From Hydractinia symbiolongicarpus (lineage: Eukaryota; Cnidaria; Hydrozoa; Anthoathecata; Hydractiniidae): a stretch of DNA of 64,000 nt. Every line of letters begins with the position of its first letter. Position 1 is the stretch's first letter. Positions 12,801 to 23,495 of the stretch are shown piece after piece. The translations under genes were made by a program, and so were the position numbers. Location: positions 21,840,501-21,904,500 of the forward strand of contig NC_079879.1 of assembly GCF_029227915.1 (NCBI RefSeq), in the 5' to 3' direction. The notes under the pieces were generated by a model. The model had not been told where the DNA came from, did not search any database, and worked only from the letters and a program-made list of their open reading frames with translations.

Positions 12801-13864
12801 GATGAAATAGGAGCTCTATGTTTCTTCTAATATCTAGCTAAAAAAATATGTAAGTAGAATGAAATTTTCACAATGGAAAACTTAAGTAATGTGGCTTTAT
12901 AGGAATATATACCATGTTGTTGGAAAAACTTTCATACTTTGTAAATTTGACGTGTAAAATGGTTATAGTTTCGCTATTTCCGTAACCACAATAATAGCTA
13001 TGGCTGCAATTTTTGTTGTTTTTACAAGACTGTGGCCTCACACACCAAAACATATTTTGAGTTTAATACATAGGCCATGGACTTTATTTTGGGCTATTAG
13101 AGCAATATTTTAAATGTGCTGACGTTATCATTTTTACGATTATGTTTTCAAATTCTCCTGCATGCACGTTTCTGAAGTTCGCTGCCGCAGGCTCTGTTGA
13201 ATGAGCGTGTGGGACCCTATATCTTCCTAACAGTGCATTATTAATTGCGTGGTTACCAACATACATGTGGCAAATAACCAATGCCACATCTTATAACATC
13301 CAAACATGCATGTCAGCACCTATTAAAATTTACCTCAGTCTGAGAAATTTAATACCCATATTTTTTTCCTAATTCTTTTCTCACAAACTTCAAGAAAAGT
13401 TAAGAAAAGTCAGAAAAGTTTAGCACCCAAATACATTAGGAACAAAAGTTATGGCCAGTCAAAGTCAAAATAAATAATAGGGATAAAACGATTTGATAAA
13501 TTGTATTAATAATAAGTTCTCTAACAAATAAATATCTGTGTCATGCAAGGTTTTAAATTGACTGATGATAGTTGGGTAACTAATAAACTTGATTAGATTG
13601 CACACCATCCTGTATTTTATTTATCGTTGTTTCTTTACATTAAATCTACTTAAATAAGAATTTAATTGTAAAATATATGGGCAGGTTATATTATTTGCAG
13701 TATGATTTTAAATTTTTTTTGCACTATCAAAGTTTTGGTGAGAATTTCAAATTTTTCTTTTCAAGCTGTGAATCATCAAAGAAAAAATCCAGAAAATAAA
13801 TTGACCCAAAATTAGCATGATGTTGAGAAGTTGTAAAATTATGTCATGGGGCAAAGCCTGAGGT
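12801..13864. other. intergenic DNA without recognisable genes
   Basis: AT-rich sequence with short minus-strand frames (12868-13053 and 13084-13287) that show no motif. Nothing else could be supported here. Confidence 0.5.
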
Positions 13865-14235
13865 TTAATAATGATAATGATAAGAATAGCTGTTAAATGG
13901 CAGGGTGGTTTTATCCACTTGTTGCGAGTATCCTCCCCCTTTTGCCAAACATTCCTTTGTCAGTCATAGACATTGTCTATTGGTTAGATTTTTGTGAACA
14001 TTTGATTAACAGAAACGTTTTTTTCAGCAGTAGATATTTGTGGTTATTTCCATAATACGTCAAAAGTTTAATAACGAAGAGAAGCAGTTGTGTCTAATAA
14101 TAAAGCAAAATTTATATGTTAGATACATAAATTTTACGGCTGAATTTCAATAAATAGCTATAGCCATGTTTTCAAACATGACTGATGATTTTTCGACATT
14201 TCACATCAAAAACATTGAATATTGTTGAAAAAGCT
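13865..14235 (+). repeat. left copy of a 371-bp identical direct repeat
   Basis: This segment, starting TTAATAATGATAATGAT, appears identical base for base to 15491-15861 in the same orientation. It joins directly onto the tyrosine-recombinase fragment, and both share the tetramer AGCT at the junction. It does not have TG...CA ends, so it is not a standard LTR. It may be one of the split direct repeats of a DIRS/Ngaro-type element. Confidence 0.9.
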
Positions 14236-14426
14236 TCAGGATTGGTGGGGCCTCTGCCGCAGCATCTTGCGGTATTCCAGACTCTGCCATTAAGATCTTA
14301 GGCAGGTGGTCCAGCGACTGTTATCGTCGATATATCCATCTTCCCAATAAAGTGTTAACACAGTGGTGTTCTAAAATGGCCAACCTCAATGACGTGCCTA
14401 AGTTGTGGGACATTCGATCCATTTAA
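14232..14426 (+). pseudogene. C-terminal fragment of a tyrosine recombinase (YR retroelement or Crypton)
   Basis: Sixty-four codons ending in TAA encode the C-terminal part of a tyrosine recombinase: the box II arginine region (SFRIGGASAAA), then a GIPDSAIKILGRWSS segment, then the catalytic-tyrosine region (DCYRRYIH). The box II histidine that normally precedes SFR is missing because the 371-bp repeat begins at that point. This motif arrangement is typical of DIRS/Ngaro YR retroelements and of Crypton-like recombinases. No reverse transcriptase is present, so the type cannot be fixed. The fragment is nonfunctional. Confidence 0.8.
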
Positions 14427-15490
14427 ATTTACAGAGTGATCTTTGTTATTTATTGTATTATAATTACTAGACTAGGTCCTGTGGTTACATACACAATTCG
14501 TGTCGTAATATGGATTTTATATATGTCAAGTATTATGACTTTGTGTTTATTTTGGCCATAGACTGTTATTTGCTTTTTATAGCTATTGTACAGTTTTACG
14601 TGTATCTAGGCTCCTTTGTATGTATGTATGTTGTTGACGCATATAAGCCGGTACTCTTAATGACTGACTTTTTCCTCCAATACCCACACTAATTTGGGAA
14701 AATTTGGGGATGTCGGGCTTCCTACGTCAGCCATATAACATTTGGACAGATGCGTGTGTGAGGCTTGTGTATCTTATTATTACTTGATATTATTATCACT
14801 TATTATCATTACGGTGAGGCACACCCTTTTATGAATCCTGATATTATTATTATGTGGTAACACACGCTGGGCCAATACTGGACCAGCTTGTGCATTCCAC
14901 CTTTAGCTCATGATTATTGATAACACATGTTTATTGGGTGCAGAAGACACCATATGTGATTATCGGTTTATAGTGAAGTGCAGTGTACCTTCATGATTGA
15001 AGTGGAAGAGAAACAATATCCTTCATGCATGAGAATAAATTATTAAATAAGCATATAATTAATAAACTAAATAATTAATCATTAATTACAAGTGACAAGT
15101 AAATGTATTATTAGTTGTGAAATGTACCTCGTGAATAGAGGATATGAGTATGTTATTCATGCATGAAGAGATCTGGGTCATGCCTTGGAAACCGTTCACA
15201 ATATTATGATCCATGAGGACATAAGCTTGTGAGGGGCAACCAAAACGTGCATACTCTTAGGAAATTACCCTCTTTGCCTTGGGCAAGCATTTTGGTGTGA
15301 TTACCTTGTTATGATTACTAGCAGCATGCGTTATCTGTCCTGCCTTACTTATTTATTTTCTTACCCGGCATCCCAATCCATTCCCCAAATTTACAAATTG
15401 CGTTCCATGCGGATGATGTTGTATACCAAAATGTGCCATAATACAATATTCTCGATTAATAAGTGTGTTTTTACTGAGTAACCAAGACAA
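14427..15490 (+). mobile_element. non-coding 3' part of the YR element between the direct repeats
   Basis: About 1.06 kb without a convincing open frame lies between the recombinase stop codon and the second 371-bp repeat. It contains short repeats of TTATTATTATTACTT type near 14775-14860. By position it should be the element's 3' non-coding segment; in Ngaro-type elements this carries a second repeat pair, which I could not recognise. Confidence 0.5.
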
Positions 15491-15861
15491 TTAATAATGA
15501 TAATGATAAGAATAGCTGTTAAATGGCAGGGTGGTTTTATCCACTTGTTGCGAGTATCCTCCCCCTTTTGCCAAACATTCCTTTGTCAGTCATAGACATT
15601 GTCTATTGGTTAGATTTTTGTGAACATTTGATTAACAGAAACGTTTTTTTCAGCAGTAGATATTTGTGGTTATTTCCATAATACGTCAAAAGTTTAATAA
15701 CGAAGAGAAGCAGTTGTGTCTAATAATAAAGCAAAATTTATATGTTAGATACATAAATTTTACGGCTGAATTTCAATAAATAGCTATAGCCATGTTTTCA
15801 AACATGACTGATGATTTTTCGACATTTCACATCAAAAACATTGAATATTGTTGAAAAAGCT
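15491..15861 (+). repeat. right copy of the 371-bp identical direct repeat
   Basis: It matches 13865-14235 over its whole length with no difference that I can see. It ends at AAAAAGCT, after which ordinary-looking flanking DNA follows. Complete identity suggests recent origin, gene conversion or an assembly duplication. Confidence 0.9.
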
Positions 15862-16174
15862 ATGAAAAACTTTCGTTTTATTATCAAAGAATAACAGTAC
15901 AAAATCTACAAGAAATGCAATGGAACAGTCAGGTACCTGTTGAAATTTAAGCGCTTTAGGTTCCCTTTCTTCCTACTACTTTGGCCAGGCACACATGGAA
16001 CTGCAGAAAAACAACACTGCAACTTTAAAAATGGCAGAAATACTCCGTCCATTTTCAGTTTAGCACGGCATTGTAATGTTTATCACGTGACACAACTGTG
16101 GAGAAAATTTTGAACAAGAATTTCCTAAACATAGCAAGAGGGTTTTTGGTCAACTGAAAACCGAACTACCTACT

Positions 16175-16209
16175 TGTCAATCATAAGTGTCAATCACACA
16201 TGTCAATCA
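16175..16209 (+). promoter_or_regulatory. three TGTCAATCA words at exact 13-bp spacing upstream of PWWP2
   Basis: TGTCAATCA occurs at 16175, 16188 and 16201, each 13 bp apart, about 90-125 bp upstream of the PWWP2 start codon. The complement, TGATTGACA, matches the known PBX/MEIS (TALE homeodomain) consensus. A regulatory role is inferred from the spacing and position. Confidence 0.5.
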
Positions 16210-16299
16210 AAACTCGGCCTGGCCTGTTAACTGAAAAAACCAAAGCGTTAGGTGAAAAGCTACTTTCGATGTTAGCGAAACCATTTAACCTTAACCAAA

Positions 16300-16442
16300 A
16301 TGAAGGATAGACTTAAAATTGGTAACCGCGTAAGTTGCCTTATAGAACAGGTTGCACCTAATTACATCGTTCTATCTTTTCGGACAGCAGGGAATAGCTA
16401 CAAAGGCGTTTTAATAAACGAAAACTGTTCAACTGTGAGAAG
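16300..16442 (+). CDS. PWWP2: PWWP2A/B homologue, coding exon 1
   Basis: The first coding exon starts at ATG 16300 and encodes 47 codons plus two bases, ending at an AG|GTAATA donor. The translated segment (GNRVSCLIEQVAPNYIVLSF, then YKGVLINEN) resembles the conserved N-terminal block of vertebrate PWWP2A/B, where a VVSF and a GVLMDL segment occupy the same places. The phase is 2, and the split AG|G codon is completed by the first base of exon 2 at 23496, so the frames join exactly. The next residues (KIPKGFFPV) continue the same block. The intron between them is about 7.05 kb. Confidence 0.8.
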
Positions 16443-19400
16443 GTAATACATAATATAATTACTTTGAAACAATAATGCTGATAACTTCTTATAGTATATA
16501 TTTAATTGTTGCATTTACTATTGATGTACTTTGATACTGCTGCAGTTTAAATCTGCATATCTTCCAATTTTATAAAATAAAGTCTGTGAAGTCACAATTT
16601 TTCTGACTTTTTTAGGAAACCTAGCTAGATAAATATTTGGGATATAATTGTGTAACATAGTTTATATAGGTTTTTATAGGATATAGTTTTACTGCTATTG
16701 GTCTTTAAGCAGTTTAAATTTGAAAATAGGTCCAATTATAGCAACTGCCAAAATACAACTATATTATAAATAGTGTTTCAATATTTTTTTAAAGATAAAC
16801 AGGTGGTAAATTATAATTTAGTATGTCCCTCAAATTAACAGTGCTAACTTCATATTTAAGGAATTTGTGGTCTTGAGCTACGAAAAGTATGGTAGTTTAT
16901 ATTTGCAACATGCAACAAAATATAATGTGATATTTAGTCCCAATGAAATAGCTCACCAACTTATGAGGTTTAAAATAAATTTTGACCTTTTCTTTAATCT
17001 TTTTATTCTACCTTTTTATATACGTCCTTCTGTCTTCAGTTATTATATATAAACAATGTGTTTTTTTTTCTAAACCAGCCATATTTGTAAAGTTGTGCAT
17101 ACCAGTGCTCAGGGTCTCGAGGTTTTATTCTTTTCAGCTTTCTAATACCGTTAAGATTATCTGCTGAAGTTTTCAAAGATGTAAACTTCTTCCCAGTGCT
17201 TTTTTCATCTTAATTTTTGTTAAAAAATTCTGTGCAGGGCGATACTTCAGTAGGTCATATTTTGATATCCCATCAAAATAAAACGATTTAAAAAATGATA
17301 AAAAATTATTTTGTTTCAAAGGAAACAAGTATCTTATTTTATCTTTATATTTGGGTTACTAAAGCATCAAAGTTATAAAAAACAACATCCAAAAGCATTT
17401 TCAAGGATTTTCCAATCCAAAATGGCAGAATTCTGAAAATTTCCTAATATCAGTTTAATTTTTTTTAAAAAAATATGGATGGAATACATAAAATTCTAGT
17501 ATGATTTTAGCATGCCTTAATTTTGTTTTTATGTCACTAATTGCATGATTTTCTTGTGATTTGCAAAAAAAACCCTGAAAAACGTGTTTGACACTATAGA
17601 TATAAATCAGTTATCACCCTCAACATTCACTGAACTGTTAATAAAACAGAAGTATTACAGGTATCTTACAAGCTTGTCCTAATGTTTCTGGTTTCCTTAT
17701 CTGCCAACACGTCCCTTTGAATGTCATAGATGTATCAAAGCTTAAGGGTGTTATATCCAGACATGAAAAATTGAAAAGGTTTTATAATAAATTTCCAGGC
17801 TATACATAAAACAAAAATTAAAACGAAAAAATTGTGTTTTTTTTTGCATTAACAAGTATAAAAATAGGAAGCAGCATCGTATTAATTGCAAGACTTTCTA
17901 ATTCAGACTTTTTTAAGTTGGCAAAAATTGTTGATGTGGTATGTTATTTGCCTGTCTGCTTTGGTTATAACACATTTGTAACGCATTTGCTGTAGCAATT
18001 TAAAAAAAAAGAAAAATAGGCAAAAAAAATAGTAAAAATGCTTGAAAATGTATGAAAACAGTTGGTACAAAATTTTAGTTTGTAGAAAATATTAGTTTCT
18101 GAGCCATAATTTCGTCAATTTTTACCAACGTTTTTTAACAATAAGGGTTGTCTCTGCTTATTTCCTTGTTTTTTCCCTGTTTCTACTTATTTCTGGCCGT
18201 TTCTGTTTCCTGATCTTTTCCGCTAGTTTCTTGCTGGTGTTTGGTCACTTCTGCTTGTTATTTGTTGTTTTCTGTTTTAGTAAGTATGCATTTCTTTTTG
18301 TGATATTTATTACTGACTGCCATCACTGTTATTTTAGCTCTTTTAGATTATTTTCAGCATTTTTAACCATTTGTGTCTCAAGAAATAGTATATGAAGTTT
18401 TATGTCGCAAAGAAGATTCTAAGTGGCATGAATGGAAAGCGTATTTTTGCTTATTGATTTGCCCCCAAAACAATGCAAGATCCTTTAATAAATGCTTCAA
18501 GAAATTTCAGACAATATATATAATTCTAATGATTTAATAAAACTCAGGAATCATTAGCATTTCCTTTCGTCCGTGTTCTGTGCATATCCACAAGCAGGTG
18601 TAGGTGCAATTTCTACTTGTAAAGGATTGTATTATATAATAATCAACAACTGTCAAATATTTTTTCCAGTGAAATATTTGCATAATTAAAAATCGTAGAT
18701 ACTAAAAGTAGGAATCAGCAGTAACCACCAGTATTTTGAAGTAACCAGCAGAAAACCAGCAGTTGGTTATTGATTTTATTATTGGCAAGGCAGCAAATCT
18801 GCCCAAAAGTGTTGGCACCTAGTATTCGAGGCATTTTCAGATACTTTATGAAACTGCTAACTAACTTGTTTTTGCTAGCCCTAAAAAATTTATTTCACAA
18901 AGATTAATTTTCGCCAATCAGTCATGTTGAGATATTTTACAAAGATTTTTTTTCATGAATAATAAACAACTTTAAGATAATTCGTTAAGAATTATTTTGC
19001 CAATTTACTTTCATTTTTCCATAACCATTCATTGCTAGACTTATAGCAGTAAATAGACCATGAACTGCAGGGGCGGATCTAGCAAATTTACTTAGTATAT
19101 AATGATGAAAATTTGAATATACAGCTGGGGGTCTCGGGGGCGTAAGCCCCCCCCCCCAAGCAGAGTTTTGTGCGCCGCCCCAGAAACCTTCGCTAAAACG
19201 GGTTTTGCAAAATTTTGCGAAATAAAAAACAGAAAGCCCTGCGGCTTGAAAATTTCCGTCATTAGCCCGGAAGATTCTAAAATTTGAAGTAGACCTTGAA
19301 AACGGAGAATAATGGGTAAACAAATCGTTGAGTATCCTAATTCTCAATTATTATTGTAACTAAATACAACTTAAATAAAAAATTAAAAATAATAATTTTT

Positions 19401-20522
19401 ACATATTATTCTATAATAATAGCAAAAACTTTAACTGGACATTTTCAATACTGATCTGGAAAATTCTGGAAATTCCAGGATACAAATCTTGTTATGTATG
19501 AACATGACAATTCGAATATAATAACTTTTAAACAAGTTTAATTTTAATGGATTATTATTCAATTAATTCAGCAATAAATACATTATTAGCATTTCAGTTT
19601 TCAGGCCTTCAAAATTTACTCTCTTGTTAACGAATTTTGAATATGCTGATGGTGCATAGTTTGATAACAGTCGCTCTAAAAATGAAAGTAGTTTTAAAAA
19701 TGAGAAACATGAATACAATTACCATAAACTGAATTAACACCAGGTTGTTTAATTATTATCTCTTTAAACTCTCTTTGCCTCTTTGATTTAAAGAGGGAAT
19801 TTATTAAAAATATACAAATCAATGTCATGTGGTGCACAAGTTATAGTGTATATAATTATATGTATATAAATTTAATCAAGCTGGCTCTTGATATCTTTAT
19901 TAAACAAGTAACATACTAAGCAGGCAATACATGACTGTAAAACCTGTGGACGATATATGCAGGATGTATTTTGTTGAAATCGATTTTATTCAACAAATTT
20001 TATGGTTTAATATCCAAATTCCGAATTTGAATTTCTTTTTAGAGAGTCTGATTAGTTGCAGTTTTTCAATTTGAAGAAAAGAATTAGTCATTGTTTTGTT
20101 TGACAAATCCAAAAAGTTGAAATTTCAAATTCACAAATTGAAACAAAAAAAGGTAAACACAGAATTAATAAAATTGTCAAGTTTTTTAAATCGATGTTTG
20201 ATTATCCTGCATTGGCTAATTATATATTATGTTACAGGCTAATTATCAGTTCACCCTGACTGTTTGGTGCAAGCAACAATAAACTTTTGTCACGCTTTGA
20301 CAACTTTTCTGCAGAAAATAAAAAAAATCCTGTGACAAATATCTTTTTATCTGATAGAAGTAGCATCACAAAGTGTTGTTTTGAAAGTTATTTTAGCCCC
20401 CTTTTTCTAAAAGAACAGGAGTTAGGTGTCCATCCCCTCATGGAAAACCTATGTAAAGCAGGACAAAGTTTTTTTGTTGCTGACAAGTTAAGAAGAAAAA
20501 AAGGCACTCTCAGAGCATTACT

Positions 20523-20790
20523 TTGTGTAGCTAGCTAGCTAGCTTGATAACTGGTAAAAACTCACCAACCAAAGAGATCCAAATCAGCACCAAAAATTGA
20601 GATAGCTAGCTAGCTAGCCAGCCAGCACACTTTTCCCACTTATATATAAATTAATTCTTACCTGATAAAATGCATGAATTTAAAAAAATAGTATTTAGCT
20701 CCTTAGCTAGCTACATTAATAAAGCTACTACGATATGGTGGTCATAGTAACAAAAACGCATAGCTAGCTATTATAGAAACAACAAAAAAT
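20523..20790. repeat. cluster of AGCTAGCT/TAGCTAGC repeats
   Basis: TAGC tetranucleotide runs occur near 20528, 20605, 20705 and 20760. Shorter runs of the same palindromic word appear elsewhere, near 35610, 36240, 42660 and 51835. Confidence 0.7.
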
Positions 20791-22898
20791 AAACATAAAC
20801 AACTTACTTCGACGTAATTGCACAACTATCCTTCTCCGATTCCACATAGGCAGGAATTTTTTTGGATAAAACGTAAGTTGTTTTCCAACACTTAGGTAGA
20901 TGGCAAAACAGAATTACATTTAACCTTCTTAATTAATTCAGCATATATTTGAGGTAGCTCATCAAAATTTTCGTTTTCGAAAACTAACTTTACACGCTCT
21001 CTCAAGCTTTTGCAAGCCATGTTAAGAACGGAAAGAATCTTCGGAAAAGTATGCCCTACTGATATTTATACCAAAACGCCTACAAGCCTTATTAATACAT
21101 GAAACTATTTTGACAGGTTTGTTCAAGACTGTCTGACTAAAAATAGGTCAGGCCTACATAGGTTGATTCTAGTCCACGGTAAAAGCTTCACGGGAAAACC
21201 TGGAGCCTAGACTGGCCGACTTTAAAATTTCACGGGCCAAGACTGGCTAACACAGGTCACAACATAGCTTGATCCAAATCGCGTTATGAGATAGATGTCA
21301 GTATTTCAAACAGTTAAATTTGAATTCCAACATCAACAGCATTCAATCAATCAGCATCAACTTGCCAACTTCATGAGAATTTAATTTCATATGTAAAAAA
21401 TTTCTCTCGAAAACTAGTTCTTGCGAAAATTAGATCCCTTATATTTCCCTTAGCCATTTGCAAGAATAAATTCTATTCACAGAATTATATTTTAGCAAAT
21501 TCTAAAAATTTTCATGAAATCGCGAAATTATATTCTATCAGAAATTTATTCCATCAAGGTAAGTATTTTTGACTTTGAAGTGGTGGTCTACTAATTCTAG
21601 TGGTGATGAGGCTATGGATAAAATTCAGGTATTCTTTGGTGCTTAAAAGAGTACATTAATGGTTTGGACATGCTCAAACTTGCAGGAAAAAAGGCAATTT
21701 GTTCAAAAAATTGTTGTTTTTTGTTTGCTTTTTTAGCACTTTTTTTATTTTATTATCAGAAAGTTTATTAAAATTTGTCATTTTAAAATTGTCAATATTT
21801 TAAGACAATCTGACTTAGCCAGTTTAGGTCAACCTAAAGTACGATACAATGGGCTTACTTTATGGAGTTGTGAAAGGGATTTTAAAGTTTTAGCCAGTTA
21901 TTTAACAGGGGTTAAATATCTAAAATCCTGGAAAATTTCCATACGCAATGGATAACAACATTAGTTTGTTTGTGTGGTCCTTTTTTATTTGATTGTTTGG
22001 AGTTGATTTGAAGTTATTATGTATTTTATGTATTTATTTATATATTCATTTTGTTATAAAAAATTTTCCTATAAAAAATGTGTATTCATTTGTTAAAATC
22101 AGAGAGACCTGCAGAATAAGATGAAGAATAAGACAACTTTTGCCCAAATAGCTAAAATTCGAACTGAAATATCATTTGGTTTAATTTTTGCGTGTTTGTC
22201 TATTTTTGGTTCTTTCGTAGGATATTTGTTATTGATAGCTAATCTTTTGCTTGTTGTCTTTTTATATATCGCCTGACGTGTTGAAAATTAATTCGTACGA
22301 AGCATTTGTTGTCTGTAGGCGGTATGCTATTTCTCTTATTAAATTTCAATTAAAATCCAAATGCTAATTAATTGAACTAATTCATATTCTTAATTATTCA
22401 ACCAGATTGTAAAACATTTTTTTATTGTGTGAATCGTAGATTTCAGTGGTTATGGTTAATTTTAGATATTTTGTTTTTTAGATTCGATTGATAATTTTTT
22501 AATAACATTTTTTTTCTGTCTTTTTCTTTTTTTGTTTAACTGAAAAATAACATAGAAATATGGATTTAAGAATCTGTATTTTAATGCTTTTTAACCCTTA
22601 AATCACGAAAGACAGAGGTTTGCGCCAAGAAGAGGCTAAAAATTCGACAGGCTATCTATTAGCCATAGCTTGTGATCACTCAACTTTAAGATATTAAATT
22701 GGGTACTTGGGGACACATGGAAGAGAATTAAATTGCCCTTTACAGTTAAGACAGCGAGTGGCCAGAAGTCAATGTTTAGGCAAAATTTCATGAATATAAT
22801 TTGTTTCATCGTCTAAGGGTTTATCTGGTTTAATCTTTTACCTGGCGGCTGGGAAATATATATTGCCTTTAGCTAAGCGTGTCTAAGCGAATATTCAA

Positions 22899-22900
22899 AT

Positions 22901-22935
<35 letters not shown>

Positions 22936-22947
22936 TTTGTTTATTTT
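22899..22947. repeat. (TTTA)n microsatellite
   Basis: About eleven copies of the tetranucleotide TTTA, with one G substitution near the right end. Confidence 0.9.
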
Positions 22948-23495
22948 TTAAAATGCATAAACTTTGGAACACAACATAAACGAAGATAGTTGGGAATAGT
23001 AAATCTTTAACTTTTTTTTTAGTTAAGTTTTCAGGAAACTTAATTTCGCAAATTAGCCAATAAAAAGTTTTTGCAAGAATTTACCTTTGCAAACTAACTT
23101 ATTCCAGGAAACAAATGAGGCACAAAATTAATTAAATGCCTTTTATTAAAATGTAAAGTAAGTATAAATAATTACTAGTAGTTAATTAAATCCGTTTTCT
23201 CGCAATTGCAATACAAAGCTCGCACACAATCAAGAGAAACTGGTTATCACTGAACCCATTTTTTTTACAAAAAGATAAACATATTCCCTAAATACCGTTT
23301 GTTACCGTTTTTTGTAAAGTCGTTTGAGCTAAATCGCGTTAGGCATTCGTGATAATTTCCTTCGTGTCATTTTCGTGATTGTTGATTGTAGTCAAAAACC
23401 TAAAAAAGAAAAATTACTTCAGAGAAAATTTTGTTAATGTTATTTTAGTTGTTGTTTTTATTTATATCTCGTTTATTTATTGATTGTTTTTATAG

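Larger units (their letters stand above)
16443..23495 (+). other. 7.05-kb first intron of PWWP2
   Basis: The intron runs from GTAATA to TTTTTATAG. It holds no supported gene. It contains a repeat fragment with a GGGGCGGATCTAGC end near 19070, a C-run and a GGGGGCGTAAGCCCCC hairpin near 19135-19157, TAGC-rich clusters (20523-20790), a TTTCGCGA-rich stretch near 21417-21560, and a (TTTA)n microsatellite at 22899-22947. Plus and minus open frames here (16867-17167, 18985-19347, 20287-20538) have no recognisable protein content. Confidence 0.7.

Noticed and set aside
13865-15861. LTR retrotransposon with 371-bp LTRs
   Set aside because: The repeats lack TG...CA ends and the interior codes for a tyrosine recombinase, not for an integrase of the LTR type.
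18985-19347. 120-codon minus open frame
   Set aside because: It crosses a C-run and a repeat-like GGGGGCGTAAGCCCCC hairpin and has no recognisable protein content.
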